64,000 nucleotides of DNA, taken from contig OW818645.1 in NCBI GenBank assembly GCA_942492835.1, positions 3,658,001 to 3,722,000 on the forward strand, given 5' to 3'. Positions 26,634 through 35,430 of this stretch are shown here, piece by piece (positions within the stretch are counted from its first letter, which is position 1; each line of letters begins with the position of its first letter). The notes beneath the pieces are model-generated. The model did no database searches and had not been told where the DNA came from. It saw nothing but the letters and a program-made list of their open reading frames with translations. Origin of the DNA: GWB2-37-7 sp942492835. GTDB lineage: Bacteria > Bacillota > Clostridia > Lutisporales > Lutisporaceae. The position numbers were made by a program, and so were the translations under genes.

Positions 26634-26789
26634 TGGTAGAAGAATGTTAAATATAATCAATAAATATATTTTGCTATAGAAGGAATATGTTTACATATGT
26701 AGAATGATAAAAAAGTATGTAATTTTATAATAAACATTACTATAGTTGTAAGAAAATTCAAAAATATTAAAATTGTTAGGGGGATATCA

Positions 26790-29700
26790 ATGTTACTTAA
26801 GAAGACAAAAAAAATACTTAGCATTATTATGTGTTTTGTTCTCATGCTTACCAATTTAACCTTTGCAGACAGCAGCTCAGACGTAAAAGGTCATTGGGCT
26901 GAAAGTCAAATTAACAGCTGGTTGCTTAAGGGTTATGTTAAAGGGTTTGATGAAGGTTCAATTAAACCTAATAATGAAATAAGTAGAATTGAATTCATTA
27001 TTTTAGTAAATAGAGCATTCGGATTTACAGAAACTGAAAGTGTAAATTTTAAAGATGTAAAAGCTAATGATTGGTTTTATAGTGAGGTTGCAAAAGCGAT
27101 TAAAGCAGGCTATATATCAGGACTAAGTAATGGAACTTTTAAACCTAAAGATAGTATTTCAAGACAAGAAGCAGCAGTTATTTTATCAAGACTTTTTAAA
27201 CTTGAAACTAATGCAGATGCAGAGGTATTGTCGGCATTAAAAGATTCGGGTAGCATACCAACCTGGAGCGCTGGAGCAATAAGTGCTGTTGTTAGTAGGG
27301 GATATATGAAAGGTATGCCTGACAAACACTTTGTACCATCAAAAAAAATGACAAGGGCAGAAGCTATTGTAACGCTTGATAGATGTTATTTAGATTACAT
27401 AAAGGTTACATATAATAAAGCTGGTACATTTACTGCTGGTAAAGTTGAAGGTAGCGTAGAAATAAAAGCAGCAGATGTAATATTACACGATACTACTATT
27501 AATGGCAACTTGATAATTAATGAGAGTGTTGCTGATGGGAATGTAAAGCTAAAGAATGTTTTTGTCAAAGGAGATACTATTGTTAGAGGTGGAGGACCAA
27601 ACAGTATAATTGCTGAAAACTCAACCTTTATACGCGTTGTAATAAATAAAGATGATAATAAGGTAAGATTTGTTGCAAGCGGCAATACAACTGTTGAAAT
27701 TGTAGATATGCAATCAGGTGGTAAGCTTGAGGAACAAAATCTTATCGGCAGTGGGTTTGGTACAATTCAGATTGATCAAGAAAGTGCTAACTCAGGAAAT
27801 GTAACATTAATTGGTAAATTTGAAAGAGTAGATGTAAATACAGCCAATATTTATATTGACATACAGGGTGAAATAACAGACTTTAATGTTTCAGACAACG
27901 CAAATAATACTGCGATTAATTTATCATTAGAAGCTAGGATAAATAATCTAATATTGGACGCAATATCAAGGATTACTGGTACAGGCATAATAGAGAATGC
28001 GAACATAAATATATCAAATATAAAGATTGATGTGCCAATAAATACAGTAAATTTAGGTGATGGAGTAACTGGTGTAACTACTTATACACCAACTACACCA
28101 ACTACACCAACTACACCAACACCACCAACACCACCAGCACCACCAGCACCACCAAGTGCACCAAATGCGTTTATCGGATATACTCTGGAGCGTGTACTAG
28201 GGGTAAACTCAACTATGGAATATTCAACTGATAATTGGGTTACAAAGACAGATGTAACAGGGACATATATAGATATAGCAAGCATAATACCATCAGCAGG
28301 CGGTATAGTGGCTACACTTAAGATTAGGTTAAAAGCTACACCGAGTTTGGAACAAACTTTGTCTATACCTGCAAGACCGGTAACACCAAATTATTCTATA
28401 GATTTTGTAAATGAACAGATAGCGTCTGTTGCATCTACTGATGAGTATTGCGCGGACAACTTTGATATATACGGATCTCAATCTGGTACAGGAGAAGATG
28501 TGATATTGCATCCTAATTCATTTGGTTTTCCAGATAATCATATTTATATCAGAAAGAAAGCTACAAGTTCTTCATTTAGGTCTGATGTACAGCATTTAGT
28601 TTTACCAAGCAGAGCAGAGTATCCAACTCCTGGAGATGGTACCGCAGATACTTTCATGATCCAACAAGCTTCAGGTATAAGCGGAACAAGGGTTACAGCA
28701 CAAAGCCATATGGAAATATGTATAGTAAGGGCTGATGCAACCGTAAAGATTCCTTGGGAGGAAGGAACACCTGCTGGAAAGGACTTCTCTTCTGCAGTAA
28801 TAACAGATAAAGTACGTGTAAGAGTAAAAGCCACAAGCACTGCTTTTGCAGGTGATACAACTTCAATGACTTTGGATGCTAGTAATTGCAAGGCACCAGT
28901 TACGGCTACACCTGTGATTTCAGGGGTAGTAGTACCAACTGGAAGCTATAAGGTTGGAGATTCAATTACAGTTACAATAAATGCAGATGGAACAGGGTAT
29001 ACAGCAGGGGCAATATCGGTTAATGGGAAAAATGTAAATGGCACATTGGCAAGTGCAGACAGTAATAACTATACAGTTACTTATACAGTAGCTGAAGGAG
29101 ATATGGATAGAGCTGCGGTTGCTGATATTCCACTAAGTGTTGTTCTATATAATGAAAGTACACCATGTACGGCTTATACTACTGCACCAACTTCTGCTGG
29201 AACAGTAGCTATAGATGCAAATTCACCAATATCTTTTTCAGTAATGCAACCAACTACGGCAAGCAACGGGATAAGCGAAGACGGAAAAAGTAATGTCACA
29301 ATAACATGGGCTGATTCGGTTTCCTCTGATGTTAATCATTATGAGGTAATTGCAAAAGCAGGGACGGCACCAACAGTAAATGATATCGTATCAGGAGAGA
29401 CAAATATTCCAGCTGGAATACACACTGCAATCTTTGAATGGGTGGCAGGAGCTGATTTATATGTGGGTATAGTAGCTGTAGACGAAGCTGGAAATAAAAC
29501 ACTTGCAGCAAACGCAACACCAAATATTACAGTTGCTGCTGATTCGTCATTAGAAGCTGGAATAGCTGCTTTTAACGAAATCTATGACCTTGATATCAAT
29601 GATGATGTAACAGATTTTCAAGTAGTATTTAATCCAGTAGCAGATGAGTCGCTTATAAGTGAGTATAGATTAATGGTTATGAGTACTGGAGCAGCTTTAT

Positions 29701-30701
29701 CATTTGATATAACTGATGCTGAAGCAGTAGCACCAGAAAACTACATTAAAATAGCTCCAGGTGGCAGTTCATCTTATACAGTGGGCTTTGTAGCGGGTAC
29801 AACGGATGTGGATGGCCACGTTATTCATACCGGCGAGTTTTACAAGATGGTTATATTATCTATGGCAAATGGAACAAGTGCTACGGTGAACACTTTATCT
29901 GCACAGTCTGATCAAGTAGCACTATCTCCATATATTGGAATTAATTTAGCATCAGGTACTGGAAATGAAGCAAAATTTATACTTCAAGGAGAGGGTGATT
30001 TTGCAGATCACACTTTTGCAGCTGGCTCAGCAGACTTGGTAAATATGGATGGCTCATTTAGTACATATTACTCAGGAATATATCCTAGTGGAATGTACTA
30101 CAAAATAGATACTTACAATCTTGATATTGATGCTTCTACTGAACCAGGAGACCAAATAACAGTTACTGACAATGGCTATGGTATTATTACAATATCAGTG
30201 ACTGATGCTGATGATAATTCCTTAGATGGACATTACTTATTAGATGTAGGGCCTGAGGGCTTTAGTAATTATATATCTTTTGCAGTAAGTGGAAGTTCTG
30301 TGCTGGTTGTAAGACCTGAGCTAGAAAAAATAGATCTTGGTGGGGGCATATTTGATGATGATACCTTTGCTATTAGATATTATCATTCAGGTGATAGTCT
30401 AACTTACGAGACCGTATTTACGGCTGGTTCTGTCGATTTGTTAGGAGGAGATGGGTCGTACCAAGCTATACCATCTAGTATTTATAGTTACATGCTGGAA
30501 CAAAATGTTGCAACGCTTGAGGCAGGAGATCAGATAACAGTAACTGATGATGGTGTTGGTAATATTACAATAACAGTTACTGATGGAAACACTAACAATA
30601 GCTTAGATGGGGATTATAGGTTATGGGTTTGTGATGATTGCTTTGGAATATGCAGATGCATTGATTTTACTGTTAGTGGAACAACGGTTACATTACAATA
30701 A
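26790..30701 (+). CDS. S-layer-homology domain surface protein (1303 aa)
   Basis: The signal peptide ends near FADSSSD (residue 27). Three SLH domains follow (about 30-205); the third keeps the canonical TRAE, the first two have SRIE and SRQE. SLH domains bind pyruvylated secondary wall polymer. Residues about 210-420 contain a possible right-handed beta-helix (repeating short strands with Asn/Asp turns). A Thr/Pro/Ala linker (about 430-456) separates it from Ig-like and FN3-like modules. The C-terminus has two tandem copies of a module of about 125 residues, each with GDQITVTD and NSLDG(H/D)Y. RBS is AGGGGGATATCA. Ligand unknown. Confidence 0.9.
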   Translation: MLLKKTKKILSIIMCFVLMLTNLTFADSSSDVKGHWAESQINSWLLKGYVKGFDEGSIKPNNEISRIEFIILVNRAFGFTETESVNFKDVKANDWFYSEVAKAIKAGYISGLSNGTFKPKDSISRQEAAVILSRLFKLETNADAEVLSALKDSGSIPTWSAGAISAVVSRGYMKGMPDKHFVPSKKMTRAEAIVTLDRCYLDYIKVTYNKAGTFTAGKVEGSVEIKAADVILHDTTINGNLIINESVADGNVKLKNVFVKGDTIVRGGGPNSIIAENSTFIRVVINKDDNKVRFVASGNTTVEIVDMQSGGKLEEQNLIGSGFGTIQIDQESANSGNVTLIGKFERVDVNTANIYIDIQGEITDFNVSDNANNTAINLSLEARINNLILDAISRITGTGIIENANINISNIKIDVPINTVNLGDGVTGVTTYTPTTPTTPTTPTPPTPPAPPAPPSAPNAFIGYTLERVLGVNSTMEYSTDNWVTKTDVTGTYIDIASIIPSAGGIVATLKIRLKATPSLEQTLSIPARPVTPNYSIDFVNEQIASVASTDEYCADNFDIYGSQSGTGEDVILHPNSFGFPDNHIYIRKKATSSSFRSDVQHLVLPSRAEYPTPGDGTADTFMIQQASGISGTRVTAQSHMEICIVRADATVKIPWEEGTPAGKDFSSAVITDKVRVRVKATSTAFAGDTTSMTLDASNCKAPVTATPVISGVVVPTGSYKVGDSITVTINADGTGYTAGAISVNGKNVNGTLASADSNNYTVTYTVAEGDMDRAAVADIPLSVVLYNESTPCTAYTTAPTSAGTVAIDANSPISFSVMQPTTASNGISEDGKSNVTITWADSVSSDVNHYEVIAKAGTAPTVNDIVSGETNIPAGIHTAIFEWVAGADLYVGIVAVDEAGNKTLAANATPNITVAADSSLEAGIAAFNEIYDLDINDDVTDFQVVFNPVADESLISEYRLMVMSTGAALSFDITDAEAVAPENYIKIAPGGSSSYTVGFVAGTTDVDGHVIHTGEFYKMVILSMANGTSATVNTLSAQSDQVALSPYIGINLASGTGNEAKFILQGEGDFADHTFAAGSADLVNMDGSFSTYYSGIYPSGMYYKIDTYNLDIDASTEPGDQITVTDNGYGIITISVTDADDNSLDGHYLLDVGPEGFSNYISFAVSGSSVLVVRPELEKIDLGGGIFDDDTFAIRYYHSGDSLTYETVFTAGSVDLLGGDGSYQAIPSSIYSYMLEQNVATLEAGDQITVTDDGVGNITITVTDGNTNNSLDGDYRLWVCDDCFGICRCIDFTVSGTTVTLQ
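28085..28155 (+). repeat. Trinucleotide-based repeat coding the Pro/Thr linker
   Basis: Units of acaccaact and accaccagc are repeated in tandem inside the SLH gene. Such tracts often vary in unit number between strains by slippage. Confidence 0.75.
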
Positions 30702-30706
30702 AACAG

Positions 30707-30742
30707 AAAAGAGATAGCCTAAATTGGCTATCTCTTTTAAAA
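30707..30742 (+). terminator. Terminator after the SLH gene
   Basis: Perfect arms aaaagagatagcc (30707-30719) and ggctatctctttt (30726-30738) with a 6-nt loop. Confidence 0.85.
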
Positions 30743-30785
30743 TATAATAATAACTATATCTCATAAACATGAAAGGTTTGATAAT

Positions 30786-32549
30786 ATGAAGCAAGAAGAT
30801 AATAAAAAGAAGTGGCTTATTATTATCCCTATATTATTAATAATTACCATCTTACCCCTTATTCTTCGTATGAAGGTGTTGGAATTAAGCACAGAGCTTC
30901 AGCCTTTATGGAACGGTAGTAAAGTAGTTAGTGATGTATTTAGCTACTATAAGATGTATTTTCTTTTAGTATGCTCTATAGCATTAATTATTGGATTTAT
31001 AGTCAATATTAACCATGTCAGAAAAATAAAATGGAATATTTACATATTGCTACTGGCTTTGTATGATATTTTTACCATTATTTCCACCATTTTCTCAAAG
31101 CATATGGATATTGCCTTGTTTGGATTTGTGGATAGGTTTGAAGGTATGTTTGTTATTTTATCCTATGCTCTATTAGCAATAAGCTGTATCATTTTTATTG
31201 ATAAAAAGTGGGAGGTAGAGGCTTTATATAAAGGCTTGGCTATTTCTGCTGCTATTATTGGATTAATAGGCACACTGCAATATGTTGGATTTGACATTTT
31301 TAGGACTGAATTTATAAATAATATTATCACTCCATCTAAGTATAGCGGTTTAGCTGATATAATGTATAACTTTAAACCCCATGCTGTTTACTCAACCTTA
31401 CAGAATCCAAATTATATAGGCAGTTATATGGCAATGCTTTTTCCAATATCAATTATGCTATTTATAACTTCATCAAATAGAACTAAAACAGTAGGTTATG
31501 GATTGTTGTGCTGTGTTGTCTTTCTTTCTTTGTTTGGAAGTCTTTCAAGAGCAGGAATTGCAGGAGCATTAATATCAACAGTACTACTTATAATATTCTT
31601 TAGAAAAAGAATAAAAGTTAAGAAGGTAAAATTTATATCACTGTTTTTTTGTTTGATTTTAGTATTTACACTGACAAATTATGTTGAAGAGTTCAAACTG
31701 CTAGAGGGTTCAAGTCAATACTTGACGGATAAAAGAGATGATGAAATTTCAAAGGCTGTAGTTTTACAGAATATAGAACTATTAAAGGATTCTATAAAGA
31801 TTAAATCAAATAAATCAGAGTTGATTATTTCTTTAAAAGAAAATCACCTTTCCTTCATTGACCAATACAATAAAGAACTTAAAATAAAACAGAATGGTGA
31901 AACAGTTGTATTTGATGAAAAATTGTATGACCAATATAAGATAACTATACCTGCGAAAGGTGGAATTATTAGGGTAGGAGTTAAAGATCTTGAAATAAGC
32001 TTTGCTTATACAAGAAAGGCAGGCTTTCAAGTTATAAAGGGAAATGGTACATTAGCTGACATTGATTATCCTGAGAGCACAGGCTTTAAATTCAATCAAG
32101 GCTTTGCGTCAAGCAGAGGATACATATGGAGCAAAACTATTCCGATGGTAAAGAAAACATTATTGCTTGGTAATGGACCTGATACATTTATTGCATATTT
32201 TCCTCATAATGATTTTGTTGGGAAACTTAATGTATTTAGAACAATAGATATTGTTATAGATAAACCGCATAATATGTATTTGCAGATAGGTGTAAACACA
32301 GGAATTGTATCCTTGATACTTCTGCTTTCTTTATTTGTCATATATATATGGAACAGCATAAAGCTTTATAAATATTGCAGCTTTGAAGATACTCTTGAGA
32401 TATATGGATTTTGCTCTTTTTTAGCAGTTTTTGCATATCTTGTAGTAGGCATATTTAATGATAGTGTTATATCTGTTGCACCTGTATTTTGGATACTTCT
32501 AGGTATTGGAATAGCTATTAATAGAAAAATTCAAACTGAAAACTTATAA
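30786..32549 (+). CDS. O-antigen ligase/polymerase family membrane protein
   Basis: 587 residues. N-terminal membrane helices (from IIIPILLIITILPLILR) and the family core ALFGFVDRFEGMFVILSY and NPNYIGSYMAMLFPI fit the O-antigen ligase/WaaL-Wzy family, together with LGSLSRAGIAGAL-type motif FGSLSRAGIAGALIST. An exported loop of about 140 residues (about 300-445) is followed by GNGPDTFIAYFPHNDF and DKPHNMYLQIGVNTG. Members polymerise or ligate lipid-linked glycans outside the membrane; here wall polymer or S-layer glycosylation is inferred from the neighbouring SLH gene. Its own terminator follows. Confidence 0.85.
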   Translation: MKQEDNKKKWLIIIPILLIITILPLILRMKVLELSTELQPLWNGSKVVSDVFSYYKMYFLLVCSIALIIGFIVNINHVRKIKWNIYILLLALYDIFTIISTIFSKHMDIALFGFVDRFEGMFVILSYALLAISCIIFIDKKWEVEALYKGLAISAAIIGLIGTLQYVGFDIFRTEFINNIITPSKYSGLADIMYNFKPHAVYSTLQNPNYIGSYMAMLFPISIMLFITSSNRTKTVGYGLLCCVVFLSLFGSLSRAGIAGALISTVLLIIFFRKRIKVKKVKFISLFFCLILVFTLTNYVEEFKLLEGSSQYLTDKRDDEISKAVVLQNIELLKDSIKIKSNKSELIISLKENHLSFIDQYNKELKIKQNGETVVFDEKLYDQYKITIPAKGGIIRVGVKDLEISFAYTRKAGFQVIKGNGTLADIDYPESTGFKFNQGFASSRGYIWSKTIPMVKKTLLLGNGPDTFIAYFPHNDFVGKLNVFRTIDIVIDKPHNMYLQIGVNTGIVSLILLLSLFVIYIWNSIKLYKYCSFEDTLEIYGFCSFLAVFAYLVVGIFNDSVISVAPVFWILLGIGIAINRKIQTENL

Positions 32550-32563
32550 ATGATCTATTCAAG

Positions 32564-32600
32564 GAGAAGCTAGTAAAAATACTGGCTTCTCTTATTTTTA
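32564..32600 (+). terminator. Terminator after the O-antigen ligase-like gene
   Basis: gagaagctagta (32564-32575) pairs with tactggcttctc (32580-32591) with one G-T wobble, followed by ttattttta. Confidence 0.88.
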
Positions 32601-32633
32601 CAAACTTTATGATAAAAACATAACAAAAAAAGA

Positions 32634-32678
32634 TTGACAAATTAATCACTATATCGTAATATTACGATATAGTGATTA
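32634..32678 (+). promoter_or_regulatory. Promoter with a perfect 36-bp palindromic operator (ArsR type)
   Basis: TTGACA (32634-32639) and TAATAT (32657-32662) are 17 bp apart. The sequence taatcactatatcgtaat (32643-32660) is followed directly by its exact reverse complement (32661-32678), covering the spacer, the -10 box and the transcript start. Binding there would block RNA polymerase. The ArsR gene begins 15 bp later, so autoregulation is the natural reading. Confidence 0.88.
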
Positions 32679-32692
32679 AACGAGGTGACTTT

Positions 32693-32965
32693 ATGGAAGA
32701 CTTGACTAAGTACAATGATAAGGCTGAGCTGCTTAAGGTATTGGCACATCCTGTAAGACTGTGTATTGTAAAGGGCTTGATGAATAAGGAATGCAATGTA
32801 TCCTATATGCAGGAGTGCTTACAGCTTCCTCAGTCCACAGTTTCTCAGCAGCTAGGGATATTAAGATCACGAGGTATAATAAAAGGCACACGAAATGGCT
32901 TGGAAGTAAGCTACAGTTTAGTAAATGAAGATGTAAAAGAGCTGGTTAATTTTTTATTTGATTAG
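32693..32965 (+). CDS. ArsR/SmtB family transcriptional repressor
   Basis: 90 residues from the ATG behind GAGGTGAC. Winged helix: LLKVLAHPVRLCIVKGLM, recognition helix QLPQSTVSQQLGILRSRGII, wing GTRNGLEVSYSL. Three Cys are present: Cys in VRLCIVKG, and two in KECNVSYMQECLQL. The last two are placed like the sulfur-sensing Cys pair of persulfide-responsive ArsR proteins (BigR/SqrR), or could bind metal. The genes it precedes handle sulfane sulfur, which favours persulfide sensing. First gene of a four-gene operon. Confidence 0.9.
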   Translation: MEDLTKYNDKAELLKVLAHPVRLCIVKGLMNKECNVSYMQECLQLPQSTVSQQLGILRSRGIIKGTRNGLEVSYSLVNEDVKELVNFLFD

Positions 32966-32984
32966 TATACATGGGAGGTACAAA

Positions 32985-34652
32985 ATGGAAAAGCAAAGAT
33001 TAGTTGTTATCGGAGCTGTTGCGGCAGGCACTAAGGCTGCATCAAAAGCTAAAAGAGAAAATCCAGATTTGGATGTAAAAATCTTTACAAAGGAAGAGTA
33101 TATTTCTTATGCGGGCTGCGGCTTACCATATTATATAGGTGGAGTCATCAAAGAAAAGAATGAGCTTGTGGTTAGAACACCAGAAATATTTAAAAGTGAA
33201 CAAGATATTGACATTTATATAAAGCATGAGGTTACAAAGATAGATAGTAGCTCCAAAACTGTTTATGTAACAGATTTGGCAAATAATCAACAAATGGAAT
33301 ACAAGTACGATAAGCTTGTGATTGCAACAGGTGCATCACCTATAATACCGCCTTTTGAAAATATTAATCTCAATAATATATTTACGTTGCGAAGTGTTAA
33401 GGATGCTTTTGAGATAAGAGATTTGCTAGATGCAGGAAAAGTAAATAAGGCTGTAGTAGTAGGCGGCGGATTTATAGGACTTGAGGTAGCAGAAAACCTA
33501 AAGCACAGAGGTGTTGACGTTTCTCTAATAGAGCTTGCACCACACATTTTACCTCCATTTGATGAGGAAATTGCAATGCTTGCACAGAATCACATGCTAG
33601 ATAAGGGTGTAAACATAATAATAGGTGAAAAAGTATTGGGCTTTGAAGGTCAAAATGGTATTGTTACTAAGGTTAAATCTACAGCAGGTGACTTTGAGGC
33701 TGATATAGTTATATTGTCCATAGGCGTAAGAGCAAATGTAAAGATTGCTGTAGATGCTGGAATTGAGCTTGGCGTGACAGGAGCTATAAATGTTGATAAG
33801 TACATGCAGACAAATGTAAGTGATATATTTGCAGTAGGTGACTGTGCAGAAAATGTAAATCTTATAACAGGACTTCCTGTATGGTATCCTATGGGTTCTA
33901 CCTCAAACAAAACAGGCAGAATAGCAGGTCATAATGTAGTAAACAGTGAGAACATGGATAGTCTAGATGGAGTACTTGGTACAACTATAGTAAAGCTATT
34001 TGATATAAATGCTGCAAAGACAGGACTTTCAGAAAGAGATGCAAAAAAAGCGGGCTTAAATGTGGAGACAATACTAGTGCCTGCAACAGACAAGGCTCAT
34101 TATTACCCGGGTAACAAACCTATAATAACAAAGCTAATAGCAGATAAAACTACTCATAAAATATTGGGTGCACAGGTAATCGGCATCGGTGTTGTTGATA
34201 AGCCAATAGATATAATTGCTACAGCAATAAGCTTTGGTGCAAAGGTAGAAGATATTACTAGGCTTGATCTTGCATATGCACCGCCATTCTCAATGGCTAT
34301 GAGCTCTACAATTCTTGCAGCCAATGTAATGCTAAATAAAATGGCGGGCAAAGTAGAAACTGTAACAGCAAAGGAACTAAAGGAAAAGATGAGCAATAAC
34401 TTAGCAAATATCGTAGACGTTAGAGAAGAAGTTGAGTTCTTTATATCTGCTATTCCAGGTTCAGTTAATATTCCGATGGCAGAGCTTGCCAAAAGACATA
34501 ACGAGATAGATAAAAATAAGGAAACAGTAATTTTGATATGCAAGGTAGGAAAGAGAGCCTTTATGTCTTATCTACAATTAGAACAGCTAGGTTTTAAAAA
34601 TATTAAAATACTTGAGGGCGGTATGAACGCTTATCCATATGAAGTAGAATAG
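32985..34652 (+). CDS. CoA-disulfide reductase with C-terminal rhodanese domain
   Basis: 555 residues from the ATG of MEKQRLVVIGAVAAG behind GGGAGG. The FAD domain is followed by the active Cys in SYAGCGLPYYIGG, the pattern SxxxC of CoA-disulfide/persulfide reductases. NAD(P)H binding is in VVVGGGFIGLEVAENL and the second FAD motif is IFAVGDCAE. From about residue 465 a rhodanese domain begins (NIVDVREEVEFF), with active Cys in ILICKVGKRA. Such fusions reduce CoA persulfides or polysulfides with NAD(P)H, releasing sulfide. The next gene, tusA-like, starts 12 bp later. Confidence 0.94.
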   Translation: MEKQRLVVIGAVAAGTKAASKAKRENPDLDVKIFTKEEYISYAGCGLPYYIGGVIKEKNELVVRTPEIFKSEQDIDIYIKHEVTKIDSSSKTVYVTDLANNQQMEYKYDKLVIATGASPIIPPFENINLNNIFTLRSVKDAFEIRDLLDAGKVNKAVVVGGGFIGLEVAENLKHRGVDVSLIELAPHILPPFDEEIAMLAQNHMLDKGVNIIIGEKVLGFEGQNGIVTKVKSTAGDFEADIVILSIGVRANVKIAVDAGIELGVTGAINVDKYMQTNVSDIFAVGDCAENVNLITGLPVWYPMGSTSNKTGRIAGHNVVNSENMDSLDGVLGTTIVKLFDINAAKTGLSERDAKKAGLNVETILVPATDKAHYYPGNKPIITKLIADKTTHKILGAQVIGIGVVDKPIDIIATAISFGAKVEDITRLDLAYAPPFSMAMSSTILAANVMLNKMAGKVETVTAKELKEKMSNNLANIVDVREEVEFFISAIPGSVNIPMAELAKRHNEIDKNKETVILICKVGKRAFMSYLQLEQLGFKNIKILEGGMNAYPYEVE

Positions 34653-34664
34653 GGGGAAGAAAAA

Positions 34665-34889
34665 ATGTCAGAAAAGTATATTAATGCAAGAGGACTGCAA
34701 TGTCCAGGTCCAATAGTTGAGTTATTTAAGGTAGCAAAGGCAGCTGAAAGCGGAGATGTTATTACAATCGAGGTAACAGACTGCGGATTCTCTAAAGATA
34801 TAAACGCATGGTGCAAAAAGACAGGCAATGAGCTTGTTAGCATAGAAGAAATTGATGGTGTAATAAAGGCAGTAATAAAGAAAGCTTAA
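34665..34889 (+). CDS. TusA-like sulfur carrier protein
   Basis: 74 residues. The sulfur-carrying Cys lies in INARGLQCPGPIVELFK, the CPxP motif of the TusA/YedF family, behind GGGGGAAG. TusA proteins accept sulfur from rhodaneses or desulfurases as a Cys persulfide and pass it on. The second Cys in VTDCGFSKDI and a third (AWCKK) are also present. Placement between a rhodanese fusion and a DsrE-like protein indicates a sulfur relay. Confidence 0.92.
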   Translation: MSEKYINARGLQCPGPIVELFKVAKAAESGDVITIEVTDCGFSKDINAWCKKTGNELVSIEEIDGVIKAVIKKA

Positions 34890-34908
34890 AAAGAAATGGG
34901 GGGTACAA

Positions 34909-35379
34909 ATGAGCAGTAAAACAATAATAATGTTTAGTGGTGATTTAGATAAAGCAATGGCAAGTTTGATAATCGCAAACGGTGCGGCTGCCATGGGCGA
35001 TGAAGTAACAATGTTTTTCACCTTTTGGGGTTTAAATGTGCTTAGAAAGGCAAAAAAAATTAAGGTTAAGAAGGAATTCATGGAGAAAATGTTTGGCTTC
35101 ATGATGCCAAGAGGTGCTGATAAACTTAGACTATCTAAAATGAATTTCGGTGGTGCAGGTACTGCAATGATGAAATCTATAATGAGAAAGAAAAATGTAA
35201 ACAGCTTACCTCAGTTACTTGAAAGTGCTCAATCAATGGGCGTTAAGATGATAGCATGTACTATGTCAATGGATATAATGGGTATAAAAAAAGAAGAGAT
35301 TATTGACGGTGTAGAGCTTGCAGGGGTAGCCACATATTTAGGTGAAGCTGATAATTCTAACGTTAATTTATTTATCTAA
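34909..35379 (+). CDS. DsrE/DsrF-like (DsrE2-type) sulfur transfer protein
   Basis: 156 residues, ATG behind GGGGGGT. The start TIIMFSGDLDKAMASLIIAN and FFTFWGLNVLRK match the DsrE2 group found with TusA and rhodaneses. One conserved Cys (KMIACTMSMDIMGI) is at the position that binds persulfide in relatives. The protein has hydrophobic patches but no clear signal peptide. Last gene of the ArsR-controlled operon, followed by a strong terminator. Confidence 0.9.
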   Translation: MSSKTIIMFSGDLDKAMASLIIANGAAAMGDEVTMFFTFWGLNVLRKAKKIKVKKEFMEKMFGFMMPRGADKLRLSKMNFGGAGTAMMKSIMRKKNVNSLPQLLESAQSMGVKMIACTMSMDIMGIKKEEIIDGVELAGVATYLGEADNSNVNLFI

Positions 35380-35387
35380 GATTATGT

Positions 35388-35425
35388 ACAAAACACTATA
35401 AATAAATTTATTTATAGTGTTTTGT
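35388..35425. terminator. Bidirectional terminator, perfect palindrome
   Basis: acaaaacactataaataaa (35388-35406) is followed directly by its exact complement (to 35425). It lies between convergent transcription units, with T-rich sequence to the right. Confidence 0.85.
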
Positions 35426-35430
35426 CATAT

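Noticed and set aside
28085..28155. Short tandem repeats as a CRISPR array
   Set aside because: The units are 9 bp, in frame inside the SLH gene, and code a Pro/Thr linker; there are no spacers.
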